Translations under genes and position numbers: made by a program
Assembly (NCBI RefSeq): GCF_000739375.1
Contig: NZ_CP006704.1
Location: 5,394,001 to 5,458,000, forward strand
Length of the DNA stretch: 64,000 nt
Origin: Comamonas testosteroni TK102
Lineage (GTDB): Bacteria; Pseudomonadota; Gammaproteobacteria; Burkholderiales; Burkholderiaceae_C
Reading direction: 5' to 3'
Shown: positions 29,501 to 37,567 of the stretch, in pieces
How the letters are laid out: each line of letters starts with the position of its first letter
Position numbering within the stretch: the first letter of the stretch is position 1
The notes under the pieces: model-generated
Told to the model about the DNA's origin: nothing
What the model saw: only the letters and a program-made list of their open reading frames with translations
The model's database searches: none

Positions 29501-31726
29501 ATGCGCCTCAACCCTCCCACGCCAGCTGGCGCTGCCTTTCGCAGTCTCGCCCAAGTCTCCGTTCTTGCTGCGGCCTCGGCAGCCCTCGCGGCCTGCGGTG
29601 GTGGCGATGGATCTCCAGCCCCGGCCCCCGTGCCTGCGCCCGCACCCGCTCCAGCACTGGCTCCCCTTGCAGGCGGCAGCAGCTACCTGGGCACGCTGAG
29701 TTTTGGCGATACCGTGGCATTGAGCCTGGACAGCACCACCAAGCAGATCACACTGCGCTTTGTGGATTCGCGCTTTGGTCTGGCCGGAGCCATCACCAGC
29801 GTCTACAGCGTGGATGCCAACGGCCAGTTCATGGCCCAGACATTCCAGGCGGTGGCAGGCAGCAATCTCCCTGGCGCTCTGGTGAGTCGTCTGAGCGACG
29901 TCACACTGCGCTTTTCAGCGGAAACCGGACTGGTCACCGGCAACGTTGACGGGTTGCCCAATTTGCTGGATACCTCGGCCACATCGACGGCATCGCTGCA
30001 GGGCGTTCTCACCGCCTCCAACCAGGGGGCGGCACAGATCAGTGCACTGGCCGGCACCTACAACTATCTGCGCAATGAGGCTGTGTATTCCGCCTCTGGC
30101 AAGCCCGGCGCACCCAGCGCCAGCGCGGGCCAGTTGCGCATTGCCAATGACGGCGTTGTGCGCGTCTGCCCCGGCCAGGGCGCAAGCGACACCTGCACCA
30201 ACGGCATCACCGGTCGAGTGACGGTAGATCCCGACCAGAGCACCTATCCCGGCGCCCTGGTGCTGGAGCTGGGCGGCCAGCGCATCGGCCGCGCCGTGGT
30301 GGGCAAGCGCAGCGACGGCGCGGCCATATCCGTCGATGTCTACAGCGCCGCTGCGGGTGGCAGCTTCACCTCGGGCAACTGGACCTTGCAGTCTGCCGCC
30401 ATGGCCCCCGTGGCCGCCACGGCGCTGGATGGCGAATGGCTGTGCACCCATCCCGAGCAGGCAAGCACAGGCCGCAGCATGCGCCACTATGTCTCCATCG
30501 GCAACGGCCTGCTGCAGACCGACACCATCGACATCGATCTGAAGCTCCGCGCCAATGCCGCGTCCGGCACAGGCGTCGCGGCCCATGGCCTGTTCGGCGG
30601 CCAATGGGCCGGCGGCAAGGGTGCGGCGCGCACGCTGCTGCCGGTCTCGGCCAACAGCTTCTACTACGCAGGCAGCAGCGGCCCTGCAGATACCGACACC
30701 AGTGCACTGGGCGCGTGCCAGCGGCTGCCCGAGCAGGCAGAGCTGCCCAAGTACCTGGACAAGAGCGCCGCCAGCACCGACCCGGTCATGATCACGCTGG
30801 CAGATGCACTGCCCACGCAACCCGCCATCGGCTACGACCAGATCTACTACAAGCAGGGTCGCTATACCCACACGGCGACCGGCAACGTGGCCTCCTCGCA
30901 ATGGCAAAAAGCCTTTGATGACTTGTGCGAAGACAGCGGCCAGGACTCCACGGCCAAGAATGGCATCACGGCCAGCTCCAAGCTCAACGACCGCAGCAGC
31001 TTCACCTGCAAGGCCCAGGTCGCCAACTACCAGAGCCTGCTCAAGACAGCCGTGGTCGGACCCAAAGGCCAGCTCTTCCTGACCGACGGACATCACAGCT
31101 TCACCAGCCTTTGGGAAGCCCCCAACAGCAACGGCAATGTGGCCACTGGCCTGGCCGGTGGTCAGGTGCAGATGCCGGTGATGATCAAGGGCAATTACAA
31201 GGACGCCAACAACGCCAGCTTCTGGCGCACCATGCGTGCCAACAAGTTCGTCTGGCTCAAGCTGCCTGACGGCTCGTCCATCACCCCCGCCGATCTGCCA
31301 CGCCAGCTGGGCCTGTCCAATGGTCTCAAGGACGACCCCTTCCGCTCGCTGGTCTACTTCACCCGCGAAGTGGGCTACAACAAGCCGGTCAACCCTTCCG
31401 AGTTTCTGGAGTTCTACTGGAGCGAATGGCTGCAGGCCTCGCCGCGTAGCTTCAAACTCAGCCAGTACAAGCTGAGCCAGGCGGGCAACGGCTCCGACGG
31501 CGGCTATATGCAGGCCATCAAGGATGCGTCCAACCTGATGCTGGCAGCCAATCCCTCGGAGATGATCGGAGCTTCGGGCTACAACGCAGTGCAGATGGGA
31601 CAGATGACGGCCTTTGGCACGGCAACCTATGCCGACCTGTCCACGCCCAAGCCCGCGGATGGCAAAAAGGCCGGCAAGCTGGCCTATGCGCTGGAATACC
31701 GCGCATCGCTGGGCAGCGCAAAGTAG
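29501..31726 (+). CDS. Exported lipoprotein with a ParB-like/Srx-fold domain
   Basis: A 741-aa predicted lipoprotein: the signal peptide ends in lipobox ALAAC with Cys32, followed by a Gly/Asp then Pro/Ala-rich linker (about residues 33-55). Residues about 60-420 form an unassigned beta-rich region with several Cys. Residues about 425-740 match the putative ParB-like nuclease family, including the hallmark 'LFLTDGHHSFTSLWEA' segment (near residue 527). In this family DGHH is the conserved core. Substrate and function are unknown, and a ParB-like fold outside the cytoplasm is odd. The start is ATG 29501; the upstream open frame is not supported. It is divergent from ruvB (191-bp gap). Confidence 0.75.
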   Translation: MRLNPPTPAGAAFRSLAQVSVLAAASAALAACGGGDGSPAPAPVPAPAPAPALAPLAGGSSYLGTLSFGDTVALSLDSTTKQITLRFVDSRFGLAGAITSVYSVDANGQFMAQTFQAVAGSNLPGALVSRLSDVTLRFSAETGLVTGNVDGLPNLLDTSATSTASLQGVLTASNQGAAQISALAGTYNYLRNEAVYSASGKPGAPSASAGQLRIANDGVVRVCPGQGASDTCTNGITGRVTVDPDQSTYPGALVLELGGQRIGRAVVGKRSDGAAISVDVYSAAAGGSFTSGNWTLQSAAMAPVAATALDGEWLCTHPEQASTGRSMRHYVSIGNGLLQTDTIDIDLKLRANAASGTGVAAHGLFGGQWAGGKGAARTLLPVSANSFYYAGSSGPADTDTSALGACQRLPEQAELPKYLDKSAASTDPVMITLADALPTQPAIGYDQIYYKQGRYTHTATGNVASSQWQKAFDDLCEDSGQDSTAKNGITASSKLNDRSSFTCKAQVANYQSLLKTAVVGPKGQLFLTDGHHSFTSLWEAPNSNGNVATGLAGGQVQMPVMIKGNYKDANNASFWRTMRANKFVWLKLPDGSSITPADLPRQLGLSNGLKDDPFRSLVYFTREVGYNKPVNPSEFLEFYWSEWLQASPRSFKLSQYKLSQAGNGSDGGYMQAIKDASNLMLAANPSEMIGASGYNAVQMGQMTAFGTATYADLSTPKPADGKKAGKLAYALEYRASLGSAK

Positions 31727-31845
31727 GCACGCAAGCCAGGGGGCCGGCAAGAATGCAGTAGGCCGGACAAGAGCAGGGCGAATGAGGGATGGCGAACAAT
31801 CCATGGCATCGTAGAGACCACACACATGTTCTTAAAGGCTTTGCC

Positions 31846-32382
31846 ATGTTCAAGATCCATCAGCTCGCCCCTTGGCTGCTTGCCGCCCTGCTAGCCCCCG
31901 CTGCCCAGGCCGCACTCAAGGCCGGCGATGCAGCGCCCGGCTTCAGGACGCCCGCCGCCGTGGCCGGCAAGGCCTTTGACTTCGACATGGCCGAAGCGCT
32001 CAAGAAAGGGCCGGTGGTGCTGTATTTCTTCCCCAAGGCCTTCACCCAGGGCTGCACGCTGGAAGCCCATGCCTTTGCCGAGGCCACGCCCCAGTTCGCG
32101 GCCATGAAAGCCACGGTGGTAGGCATGTCGCATGACGATATCGACACCCTCAAGCGCTTTTCCACCGAAGCCTGCCGCGACCAGTTTGCCGTGGCCTCGG
32201 ACCCGAAGGCCGTCACCATCAAGGCCTATGACGCAGGGGCTGCCGCCAACCCGGCCCGGGCCGACCGCATCTCCTATGTGGTGGGCCAGGACGGCAAGGT
32301 GAAGTTCGCCCTTGTCAGCAGCGACCCGCTGGCCCATGTCGAGCAGACCAAGGCAGCCGTCAGGCAGCTGCAGGGGAAGTGA
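31846..32382 (+). CDS. Exported peroxiredoxin (BCP/AhpC-TSA type)
   Basis: A 178-aa thiol peroxidase with a Sec signal peptide (residues 1-22, cleavage near 'AAQA-AL'), so it should act in the periplasm. The peroxidatic motif P63-x3-T67-x2-C70 is intact in 'FFPKAFTQGC', and a second Cys lies in 'TEACRDQF'. The start is ATG 31846, behind AAAGG with good spacing. It follows the ParB-like lipoprotein by 119 bp in the same direction and is convergent with the serine protease gene (22-bp gap). Exported Prx proteins need a periplasmic thiol donor, and none is encoded nearby. Confidence 0.85.
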   Translation: MFKIHQLAPWLLAALLAPAAQAALKAGDAAPGFRTPAAVAGKAFDFDMAEALKKGPVVLYFFPKAFTQGCTLEAHAFAEATPQFAAMKATVVGMSHDDIDTLKRFSTEACRDQFAVASDPKAVTIKAYDAGAAANPARADRISYVVGQDGKVKFALVSSDPLAHVEQTKAAVRQLQGK

Positions 32383-32404
32383 CCCGGCTTGACCCGGCCC
32401 TCGG

Positions 32405-33964
32405 TCACTGCGCCAGCCAGTTCCCGATCTGAGTGCTGAAGGTCCGGTCGAAGCGGCTGTAGACGTCGGAGCCGCCGCTGACCGTGCACGAGCTGCTGCC
32501 GCCGGACAGCGTACCCACCACGCGTCCGCTCGCAAACATGGCCGAGCCGCTGCTGCCGCCTTCGGTCACGCCCTTGCTCCAGCCGACATTCACGAAATCG
32601 CTCTGGGCATTGCCTGGGTTGCAGGTGATGCTGCCGGCTCCCAGACTGCAGTTTCGGTAGCTCTGCACCTGGCCTTCGCTGTATTTGAGCAAATCGCCCT
32701 GTGGGTGATGCAGGCCGTAGATGGCCGTTCCCGTCACCGCAGTTCCTCTCGCATCCCAGCCAGCCATCGTCGCACCGGCGGGCGCTGCGTCATTGAGCCG
32801 CATCAGCGTGGCATCGTGCGCCGCAGTGGCATACAGCAAGGTGGCGCCGCGCTGCAGCGCCGTGGTCTGGGCACTGGGCTCGAAGCTGTTGCAGCTGGCC
32901 GAGCGGAAGAACCAGTCCGTGCGCAGCGAGGTGGCCGACGCCTGGGTCGAGATGCAGTGATTGGCCGACAGGAAATACGGCGTGAAATCGCGCCGCGTGT
33001 TGTTCAGCAGGGAGCCCGTGCAGTAGTAGTAGCGGTTGTCGGAGCCCACATAGGTCATGCGCGCCACGGCATTGCGCTCGGTGGCGTACTGATCGGCGCA
33101 GCTGGCATCGAGCTCGCACCCCGCGGCATCGCCCACATTCCTGGGCACGAGGCTATCGCGCAGTTCCAGCTCCGTGGGCAGGGCCAGGTTGACATAGGCA
33201 TGGGTGAGCGTGGGAATGGCAATGCGCAGCTGCGATGTCGACAGTCCCGCAGGCAGTGCGATCTCCAGCGTGACCTCATCGGCTCCCAGGTCGGGAGTCC
33301 ACCAGATGCCGGCCGCCCGGGTGTCGCCGTCGGCGCGGCGGTTGCGCGCAATGGCCTCGTTGATGGCCTGGCCCGTGGTCTCGAACCCGGTCTTGCTGCG
33401 ATCCTTGCGGTACAGCCTGAGCTCGGCGGCATCGGGCATGGCGTCGACCACCAGGCCCAGCCGCAGGCCATGGGCGCCGGCCGAGGTGATGCTGATCGCC
33501 GCCACCTGAGCGCCCTCCGGGGTCTCGGACCAGTGCAGCGTGCGCGCCATATCGCCTGCGGACTGCAGCGAGGACAGCTCGCGCGGCGCCCCGATCTGCA
33601 TGGGCAGGCCGGGCATGGGCATGACCGGCGAAGGCGCGTCGCTCCACTGCGGCAATGCCAGGCTGACGGCCCTGGGCCGCACCGCCACGGATGCCACCGC
33701 CACGCTTCTGGTCGCCGCCGCAGCCTGGGCAGCCGGCACGACCAGCGAATCCAGCACATTGGCCGTGGGCGGACCCGAAGGGGAACTGATCTCTGACGCG
33801 CCACCGATGATCGCGCCATTGCCGCCTGAGCCCCCGCCGCCGGGGCCAGGGTCCGGAACATTGCCTCCACCCCCGCCGCCGCCGCCGCCGCAAGCCGTCA
33901 GCACCACCAGCATCAGGCTTGCGCATCGGGAGGCAATGCGTCTGCCCTGTTTCCACCCATGCAT
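32405..33964 (-). CDS. Trypsin-like (S1) serine endopeptidase lipoprotein, lysyl-endopeptidase-like
   Basis: A 519-aa exported protease. The signal peptide ends in lipobox VLTAC (Cys25), followed by nine consecutive Gly. A pro-region or N-terminal domain spans about residues 50-290. The catalytic domain has His336 in 'FLSANHCIS', Asp384 in 'AAHDATLMRL' and Ser472 in 'GGSSGSAMF'. The layout and the Cys-rich 'DAAGCELDASCADQYATERNAVARM' lead-in resemble Achromobacter lysyl endopeptidase. Lipidation suggests it is surface-bound rather than secreted. It is placed between ruvA and ruvB on the same strand but is unrelated to them. Confidence 0.85.
   Translation of the reverse strand: MHGWKQGRRIASRCASLMLVVLTACGGGGGGGGGNVPDPGPGGGGSGGNGAIIGGASEISSPSGPPTANVLDSLVVPAAQAAAATRSVAVASVAVRPRAVSLALPQWSDAPSPVMPMPGLPMQIGAPRELSSLQSAGDMARTLHWSETPEGAQVAAISITSAGAHGLRLGLVVDAMPDAAELRLYRKDRSKTGFETTGQAINEAIARNRRADGDTRAAGIWWTPDLGADEVTLEIALPAGLSTSQLRIAIPTLTHAYVNLALPTELELRDSLVPRNVGDAAGCELDASCADQYATERNAVARMTYVGSDNRYYYCTGSLLNNTRRDFTPYFLSANHCISTQASATSLRTDWFFRSASCNSFEPSAQTTALQRGATLLYATAAHDATLMRLNDAAPAGATMAGWDARGTAVTGTAIYGLHHPQGDLLKYSEGQVQSYRNCSLGAGSITCNPGNAQSDFVNVGWSKGVTEGGSSGSAMFASGRVVGTLSGGSSSCTVSGGSDVYSRFDRTFSTQIGNWLAQ
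33874..33891. repeat. (GCC)n triplet run encoding the protease poly-Gly linker
   Basis: Six tandem GCC triplets (GGC on the coding strand) form part of the nine-Gly stretch directly after the lipidated cysteine. Slippage here would change linker length in-frame without breaking the gene. Confidence 0.7.
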
Positions 33965-34013
33965 ATCGTGCTCTCCTGCAGTTCACGATCGGACTGGCGC
34001 AGGGCCAGCGGAG

Positions 34014-34589
34014 CTATTTGGTCAAAGCCTTGAGCGCGAGCTTAATGCCCTCGCTCACCCCTACTTCGGGTGGGAGTTTCTTGAGGGCGGCCGAGGCTTC
34101 CTTGTCGGAATAGCCCAGCGCCATCAGCGCCTGCTGGATATCGTTTTGCTCGCTGTTGTTGGCAAACAGCGACTGCGCACCGGTATCCGCACCGATCTTG
34201 CCCTTGAGCTCCAGCAGCAGACGCTCGGCGGTCTTCTTGCCGATGCCCGGCACCTTGACCAATCGCCCTGCTTGCTGCTGCGATACCGCGTCCGCGAGAT
34301 CATCGATGCTCATGCCGCTGAGCACGGCCAATGCCATGCGCGGACCGATGCCGGTGATCTTGATGAGCTCACGGAAGGTCTGGCGCTCGCGGGCCGTTGC
34401 AAAGCCGAACAGCAGCTGGGCGTCTTCCCGCACCACAAAATGGGTCAGCAGGGCCACCTTGGCGCCATTGGCGGGCAGGTTGTAGAAGGTGCTCATGGGC
34501 ACCTGCACCTCGTAGCCCACGCCAGCGCAGTCCACCAGGACTTCGGGCGGGTTTTTTTCCAGCAGCGTTCCCGTCAATTTGCCTATCAT
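34014..34589 (-). CDS. ruvA: Holliday junction branch-migration protein RuvA
   Basis: A 191-aa tetrameric Holliday-junction-binding subunit. N-terminal OB domain '[28 protein letters not shown]', helix-hairpin-helix motifs '[15 protein letters not shown]' and '[19 protein letters not shown]', and the RuvB-binding C-terminal domain '[23 protein letters not shown]' are all present. ATG 34589 is preceded by AAAGGAT; the open frame extends only 6 codons further. It lies divergently from phoH across a 137-bp region holding the 75-bp repeat, and is separated from ruvB by three foreign genes. Confidence 0.95.
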   Translation of the reverse strand: MIGKLTGTLLEKNPPEVLVDCAGVGYEVQVPMSTFYNLPANGAKVALLTHFVVREDAQLLFGFATARERQTFRELIKITGIGPRMALAVLSGMSIDDLADAVSQQQAGRLVKVPGIGKKTAERLLLELKGKIGADTGAQSLFANNSEQNDIQQALMALGYSDKEASAALKKLPPEVGVSEGIKLALKALTK

Positions 34590-34633
34590 TGAAATCCTTT
34601 GCCGCACCGTGCGGCGATTCTTTTAAGAACACA

Positions 34634-34708
34634 ACTTACGCAAAACGGGTTCAGGCCGGGCGACTGCCTCAGGAGGCAGGCCCTTGTTGCATTCCTATTT
34701 GCGTAAGT
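34634..34708 (+). repeat. 75-bp palindromic repeat, copy B (intact ends)
   Basis: Bounded by perfect 8-bp inverted ends ACTTACGC and GCGTAAGT, continuing as AAA/TTT-type flanks. The centre carries the hairpin CTGCCTC / GAGGCAG. It is the inverted counterpart of 2929-3003 (64 of 75 identical). It sits between the divergent ruvA and phoH starts and so may carry or disturb their promoters. It is read through in frame by an open extension of phoH, which shows how easily such insertions lengthen apparent ORFs. Confidence 0.8.
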
Positions 34709-34726
34709 CCTAAAGAAATTATCCGC

Positions 34727-35740
34727 GTGATACTGCGCCATACCTTCACTCCCCACAACAATACGCGCCTGACCCATCTCTGTGGTCCGGCGGATGCGCA
34801 TCTGCGCACCATCGAAGTCGCGCTGGGCGTCAAGATCGCTCACCGTCACGAGCAGTTCAAGATCGACGGCCCCAAGGCCAAGGCCAATGAGACGCTGGAG
34901 CTGCTGCAGGCGCTCTATGAAATCGCCGACTACGTGATCGCCGAACAGACGCTGCAGCTGATGCTGGCCGGCGATGTCGAGATGCTGGAGGCCGATCTGA
35001 CGGCACCGCAGCTGACCACGCGCCGTGCCGATCTGCGCGCCCGCACGCCCAACCAGGCCCTGTATCTGGAAAACATCGCCCATCACGACATCAGCTTCGG
35101 CATCGGTCCGGCCGGCACCGGCAAGACCTATCTGGCCGTGGCCTGTGCCGTGGACGCTCTGGAGCGCAGCGCCGTGCAGCGCATCGTGCTGACCCGGCCC
35201 GCCGTGGAGGCCGGCGAACGCCTGGGCTTTCTGCCCGGCGACCTGACCCAGAAGGTGGACCCCTATCTGCGCCCTCTGTACGACGCGCTCTACGATCTGA
35301 TGGGTTACGAGAAGGTGCAGAAGGCCTTCGAGCGCAATGCGCTGGAGATCGCGCCGCTGGCCTTCATGCGCGGTCGTACGCTGAACAATGCCTTCGTGAT
35401 CCTCGACGAGGCACAGAACACCACGCCCGAGCAGATGAAGATGTTTCTGACCCGGATCGGCTTTGGCGCCAAGGCCGTGGTCACGGGCGACGTGAGCCAG
35501 GTCGACCTGCCCAAGGGCGCGCCCAGCGGCCTGGTCGATGCCGAGCGCGTGCTCAGGCGTGTCAAGGGCATCTCCATCAACCACTTCACCAGCGCCGACG
35601 TGGTGCGCCACCCGCTGGTGGCCCGCATCGTGGACGCGTACGACGCACGCGGGCGCGTGTCCGAAGGCACTTCGGCGCCCAAGCACCGCAGCAGCAGCCC
35701 GCGTACGGCCCGCTCCCTGCCCACGGCCGACGAGCTTTAA
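34727..35740 (+). CDS. phoH: PhoH-family ATPase (PhoH-like protein)
   Basis: Cytoplasmic ATPase/putative RNA helicase of the PhoH/YbeZ type, 337 aa. Walker A 'GIGPAGTGKTYLA' is near residue 125 and Walker B 'FVILDEAQNTTPEQMK' near residue 224. 'GDVSQVDLP' and the C-terminal 'FTSADVVRHPLVARIV' are typical. The start is set at GTG 34727 because the usual betaproteobacterial N-terminus '(M)ILRHTFTPHNNTRL' begins there; the 110-codon open extension upstream runs through the 75-bp repeat and antisense to ruvA. It lies 49 bp from ybeY, its standard partner in ribosome and rRNA maturation. Confidence 0.93.
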   Translation: MILRHTFTPHNNTRLTHLCGPADAHLRTIEVALGVKIAHRHEQFKIDGPKAKANETLELLQALYEIADYVIAEQTLQLMLAGDVEMLEADLTAPQLTTRRADLRARTPNQALYLENIAHHDISFGIGPAGTGKTYLAVACAVDALERSAVQRIVLTRPAVEAGERLGFLPGDLTQKVDPYLRPLYDALYDLMGYEKVQKAFERNALEIAPLAFMRGRTLNNAFVILDEAQNTTPEQMKMFLTRIGFGAKAVVTGDVSQVDLPKGAPSGLVDAERVLRRVKGISINHFTSADVVRHPLVARIVDAYDARGRVSEGTSAPKHRSSSPRTARSLPTADEL

Positions 35741-35789
35741 TCAAAATCCATAGCTACTAGCACTTACCAAATAAGGGCTAAAAGCCAAA

Positions 35790-36248
35790 ATGACCTTGAA
35801 TCAACTGCAACTATCGCTGCAATTCGGCCCCAGCGCCGAGGCGGCCGCCCACCGCGAACTGCTGAGCCGCAGCCGCGTCACGCGCTGGATACGCCATGCG
35901 CTGGCCGTGGATGCCGAGATCACGGTGCGCATCGTCGATGCCGAGGAAGGCCGCAAGCTCAACCGCGAGTACCGCCAGAAGGACTACGCGACCAATGTGC
36001 TGACCTTCGACTATCAGCAGGAGCCGACCGTGATGGCCGACCTGGTGCTCTGCGCCCCCGTGGTGGAGCGCGAGGCCCAGGAGCAGAACAAGACGCTGGA
36101 AGAGCATTACGCCCATCTGCTGGTGCATGGCACGCTGCATGCCCAGGGCTGGGACCACGAGACCAGCGAGGAAGACGCCGAAGAGATGGAGGCCTACGAG
36201 ACCGACATCATGAAGGAAATGGGCTACGAAGACCCCTACGCCAAATAG
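35790..36248 (+). CDS. ybeY: Endoribonuclease YbeY (rRNA maturation factor)
   Basis: Metal-dependent endoribonuclease needed for 16S rRNA 3'-end processing and 70S quality control; 152 aa. The zinc motif HxxxHxxxxxH is present as '[11 protein letters not shown]' (about residues 115-125), and '[11 protein letters not shown]' is the family's conserved block. It follows phoH by 49 bp, a spacer that carries the AT-rich 'atagctactag' type repeat. A long composite hairpin follows. Confidence 0.95.
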   Translation: MTLNQLQLSLQFGPSAEAAAHRELLSRSRVTRWIRHALAVDAEITVRIVDAEEGRKLNREYRQKDYATNVLTFDYQQEPTVMADLVLCAPVVEREAQEQNKTLEEHYAHLLVHGTLHAQGWDHETSEEDAEEMEAYETDIMKEMGYEDPYAK

Positions 36249-36288
36249 CGGACAGGCATCGGCCCACGTGCCGTAGACTCCTGAAAAC

Positions 36289-36373
36289 AGAGCTGCCTGC
36301 GCAGGTCAATCATGTGTTTCAAAGGTATTTAGCCTTGAAAATCAAGAATGACCAGCGCAGGCAGCTCTTTTTA
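36289..36373 (+). terminator. Long composite hairpin/terminator after ybeY
   Basis: AGAGCTGCCTGCGC (36289-36302) pairs perfectly with 36355-36368 and is followed by T5. The 52-nt interior folds further through GGTCA/TGACC (36304-36308, 36349-36353) and TTTCAAAGG/CCTTGAAA. This makes one rod of about 80 nt, far longer than a normal intrinsic terminator. It also faces the convergent Bug gene. Confidence 0.8.
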
Positions 36374-36393
36374 TGAGAGTACCCCGGCCGGGT

Positions 36394-37377
36394 TTACTCC
36401 ACGCTCAGGCCGATGCTGCGCACCAGCTGGGCCACGCGCACATCTTCGGTCTTGATCTGTCTGGCAAACACCTGCTGGCCCTCGCCCACGGGAGTGATGC
36501 CCTGCTGCAGCAGGCTCTTGCGCAGCTCGGGGTCCTTCAGCGCCTTGTCGGTATCCTGGGCAATGGCCTGGACCACAGCAGCCGGCGTGCCCTTGGGTGC
36601 GAACAGGCCGAACCAGGCACCGGCCTCAAAGCCCTTGTAGCTCTCGGCCAGGGTCTGCACCTGGGGCAGCAGCGCATGACGCTGCAGGCCGGACACGGCC
36701 AGCGCCGTGAGCTTGCCGCTCTGGATCTGGGTGAGCGCCGGAGCGATCGCAATCAGCATCACATCGACCTGGCCGGCCAACACATCCTGCAGGCCCTGAG
36801 GGCCGCCGCGATAGGGAATGTGCGTGGCGAAAAAGCCTGCGCGCTGCTTGAACTGCTCCATGGCCAGATGCTGGGCACCGCCCGTGCCCGAGGAGGCGTA
36901 GTTGATCTTGCCCGGGTGGGATTTGGCGTAGGCCACAAAGTCCTGCAAGGTCTTGAAGCCCTTCCGGGGATTGGCCACCAGCACGAAGTCGGACTGGCCC
37001 AGCTTGGTCACCGGCACCAGATCGTTCTTGACGTCATAGGGAAGATTGCGCTGCACATTGGGCATGATGGTGATGGCGCTGTCGCCGCCCACCAGCAAGG
37101 TGTAGCCGTCGGGCTGGGCCTTGACCACAGCATCCACGGCCGCGACGCCGCCGGCCGCGCCCTTGTTTTCCACCACGATGGCCTGCTTCCAGTCCCTGCC
37201 CACCAGATTGCCCACCTGACGGGCCAGCAGATCCGGAGCGCTGCCGGGGCCATTGGCCACCACCAGCTTGACGGAATGCGCCGGAAACTCCGGCTGCTGC
37301 GCCATGGCTGCGCCCGGCACCCAGGTTGCGGCCAGCATGGCCCATGCGGTGCGGGAGAGGAAACGGGGCAGATTCAC
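36394..37377 (-). CDS. Bug/TctC-family periplasmic solute receptor
   Basis: Third orphan receptor of the window, 327 aa. The signal peptide is cleaved near 'GAAMA-QQ' (residue 26), followed by 'HSVKLVVANGPGSAPDLLARQVG', 'GYTLLVGG' and 'PYRGGPQGLQDVLAGQVDVM'. 'GPGSAPDLLAR' replaces the commoner 'PFxPGGxxDxxAR', so the ligand may differ from those of the other two receptors. The start is GTG 37377, seven bases after AAGGAG. That ribosome site is part of a perfect inverted repeat (37384-37401), which suggests translational or repressor control. Confidence 0.88.
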   Translation of the reverse strand: MNLPRFLSRTAWAMLAATWVPGAAMAQQPEFPAHSVKLVVANGPGSAPDLLARQVGNLVGRDWKQAIVVENKGAAGGVAAVDAVVKAQPDGYTLLVGGDSAITIMPNVQRNLPYDVKNDLVPVTKLGQSDFVLVANPRKGFKTLQDFVAYAKSHPGKINYASSGTGGAQHLAMEQFKQRAGFFATHIPYRGGPQGLQDVLAGQVDVMLIAIAPALTQIQSGKLTALAVSGLQRHALLPQVQTLAESYKGFEAGAWFGLFAPKGTPAAVVQAIAQDTDKALKDPELRKSLLQQGITPVGEGQQVFARQIKTEDVRVAQLVRSIGLSVE

Positions 37378-37383
37378 GGCAAA

Positions 37384-37419
37384 ACTCCTTAACTAAGGAG
37401 TTGATTGTCAAAACAATCA
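37384..37419. promoter_or_regulatory. Two adjacent inverted repeats over the Bug ribosome site
   Basis: ACTCCTTA-AC-TAAGGAGT (37384-37401) contains the AAGGAG site on the minus strand. Directly beside it TGATTGT-CAAA-ACAATCA (37402-37419) is a second perfect dyad with the look of a GntR-type operator. Both lie in the AT-rich promoter space shared with the divergent TauE/SafE gene. Confidence 0.5.
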
Positions 37420-37567
37420 CTTATTCCTCAAAATACTGTTTTCAAATTCTTTTATTTCCAAAAATAATTAACCACACAAGAAAAGAACAGCGGCGACGCA
37501 GGCCTGCGCCTAAGATCGCCCCCATCACAAGGCGCAAAGCCGACAGAGAAAATCAGGAGACAAGAAC

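Noticed and set aside
34397..34726. 110-codon N-terminal extension of phoH
   Set aside because: It is antisense to ruvA and then the translated 75-bp repeat. The PhoH family N-terminus begins at GTG 34727.
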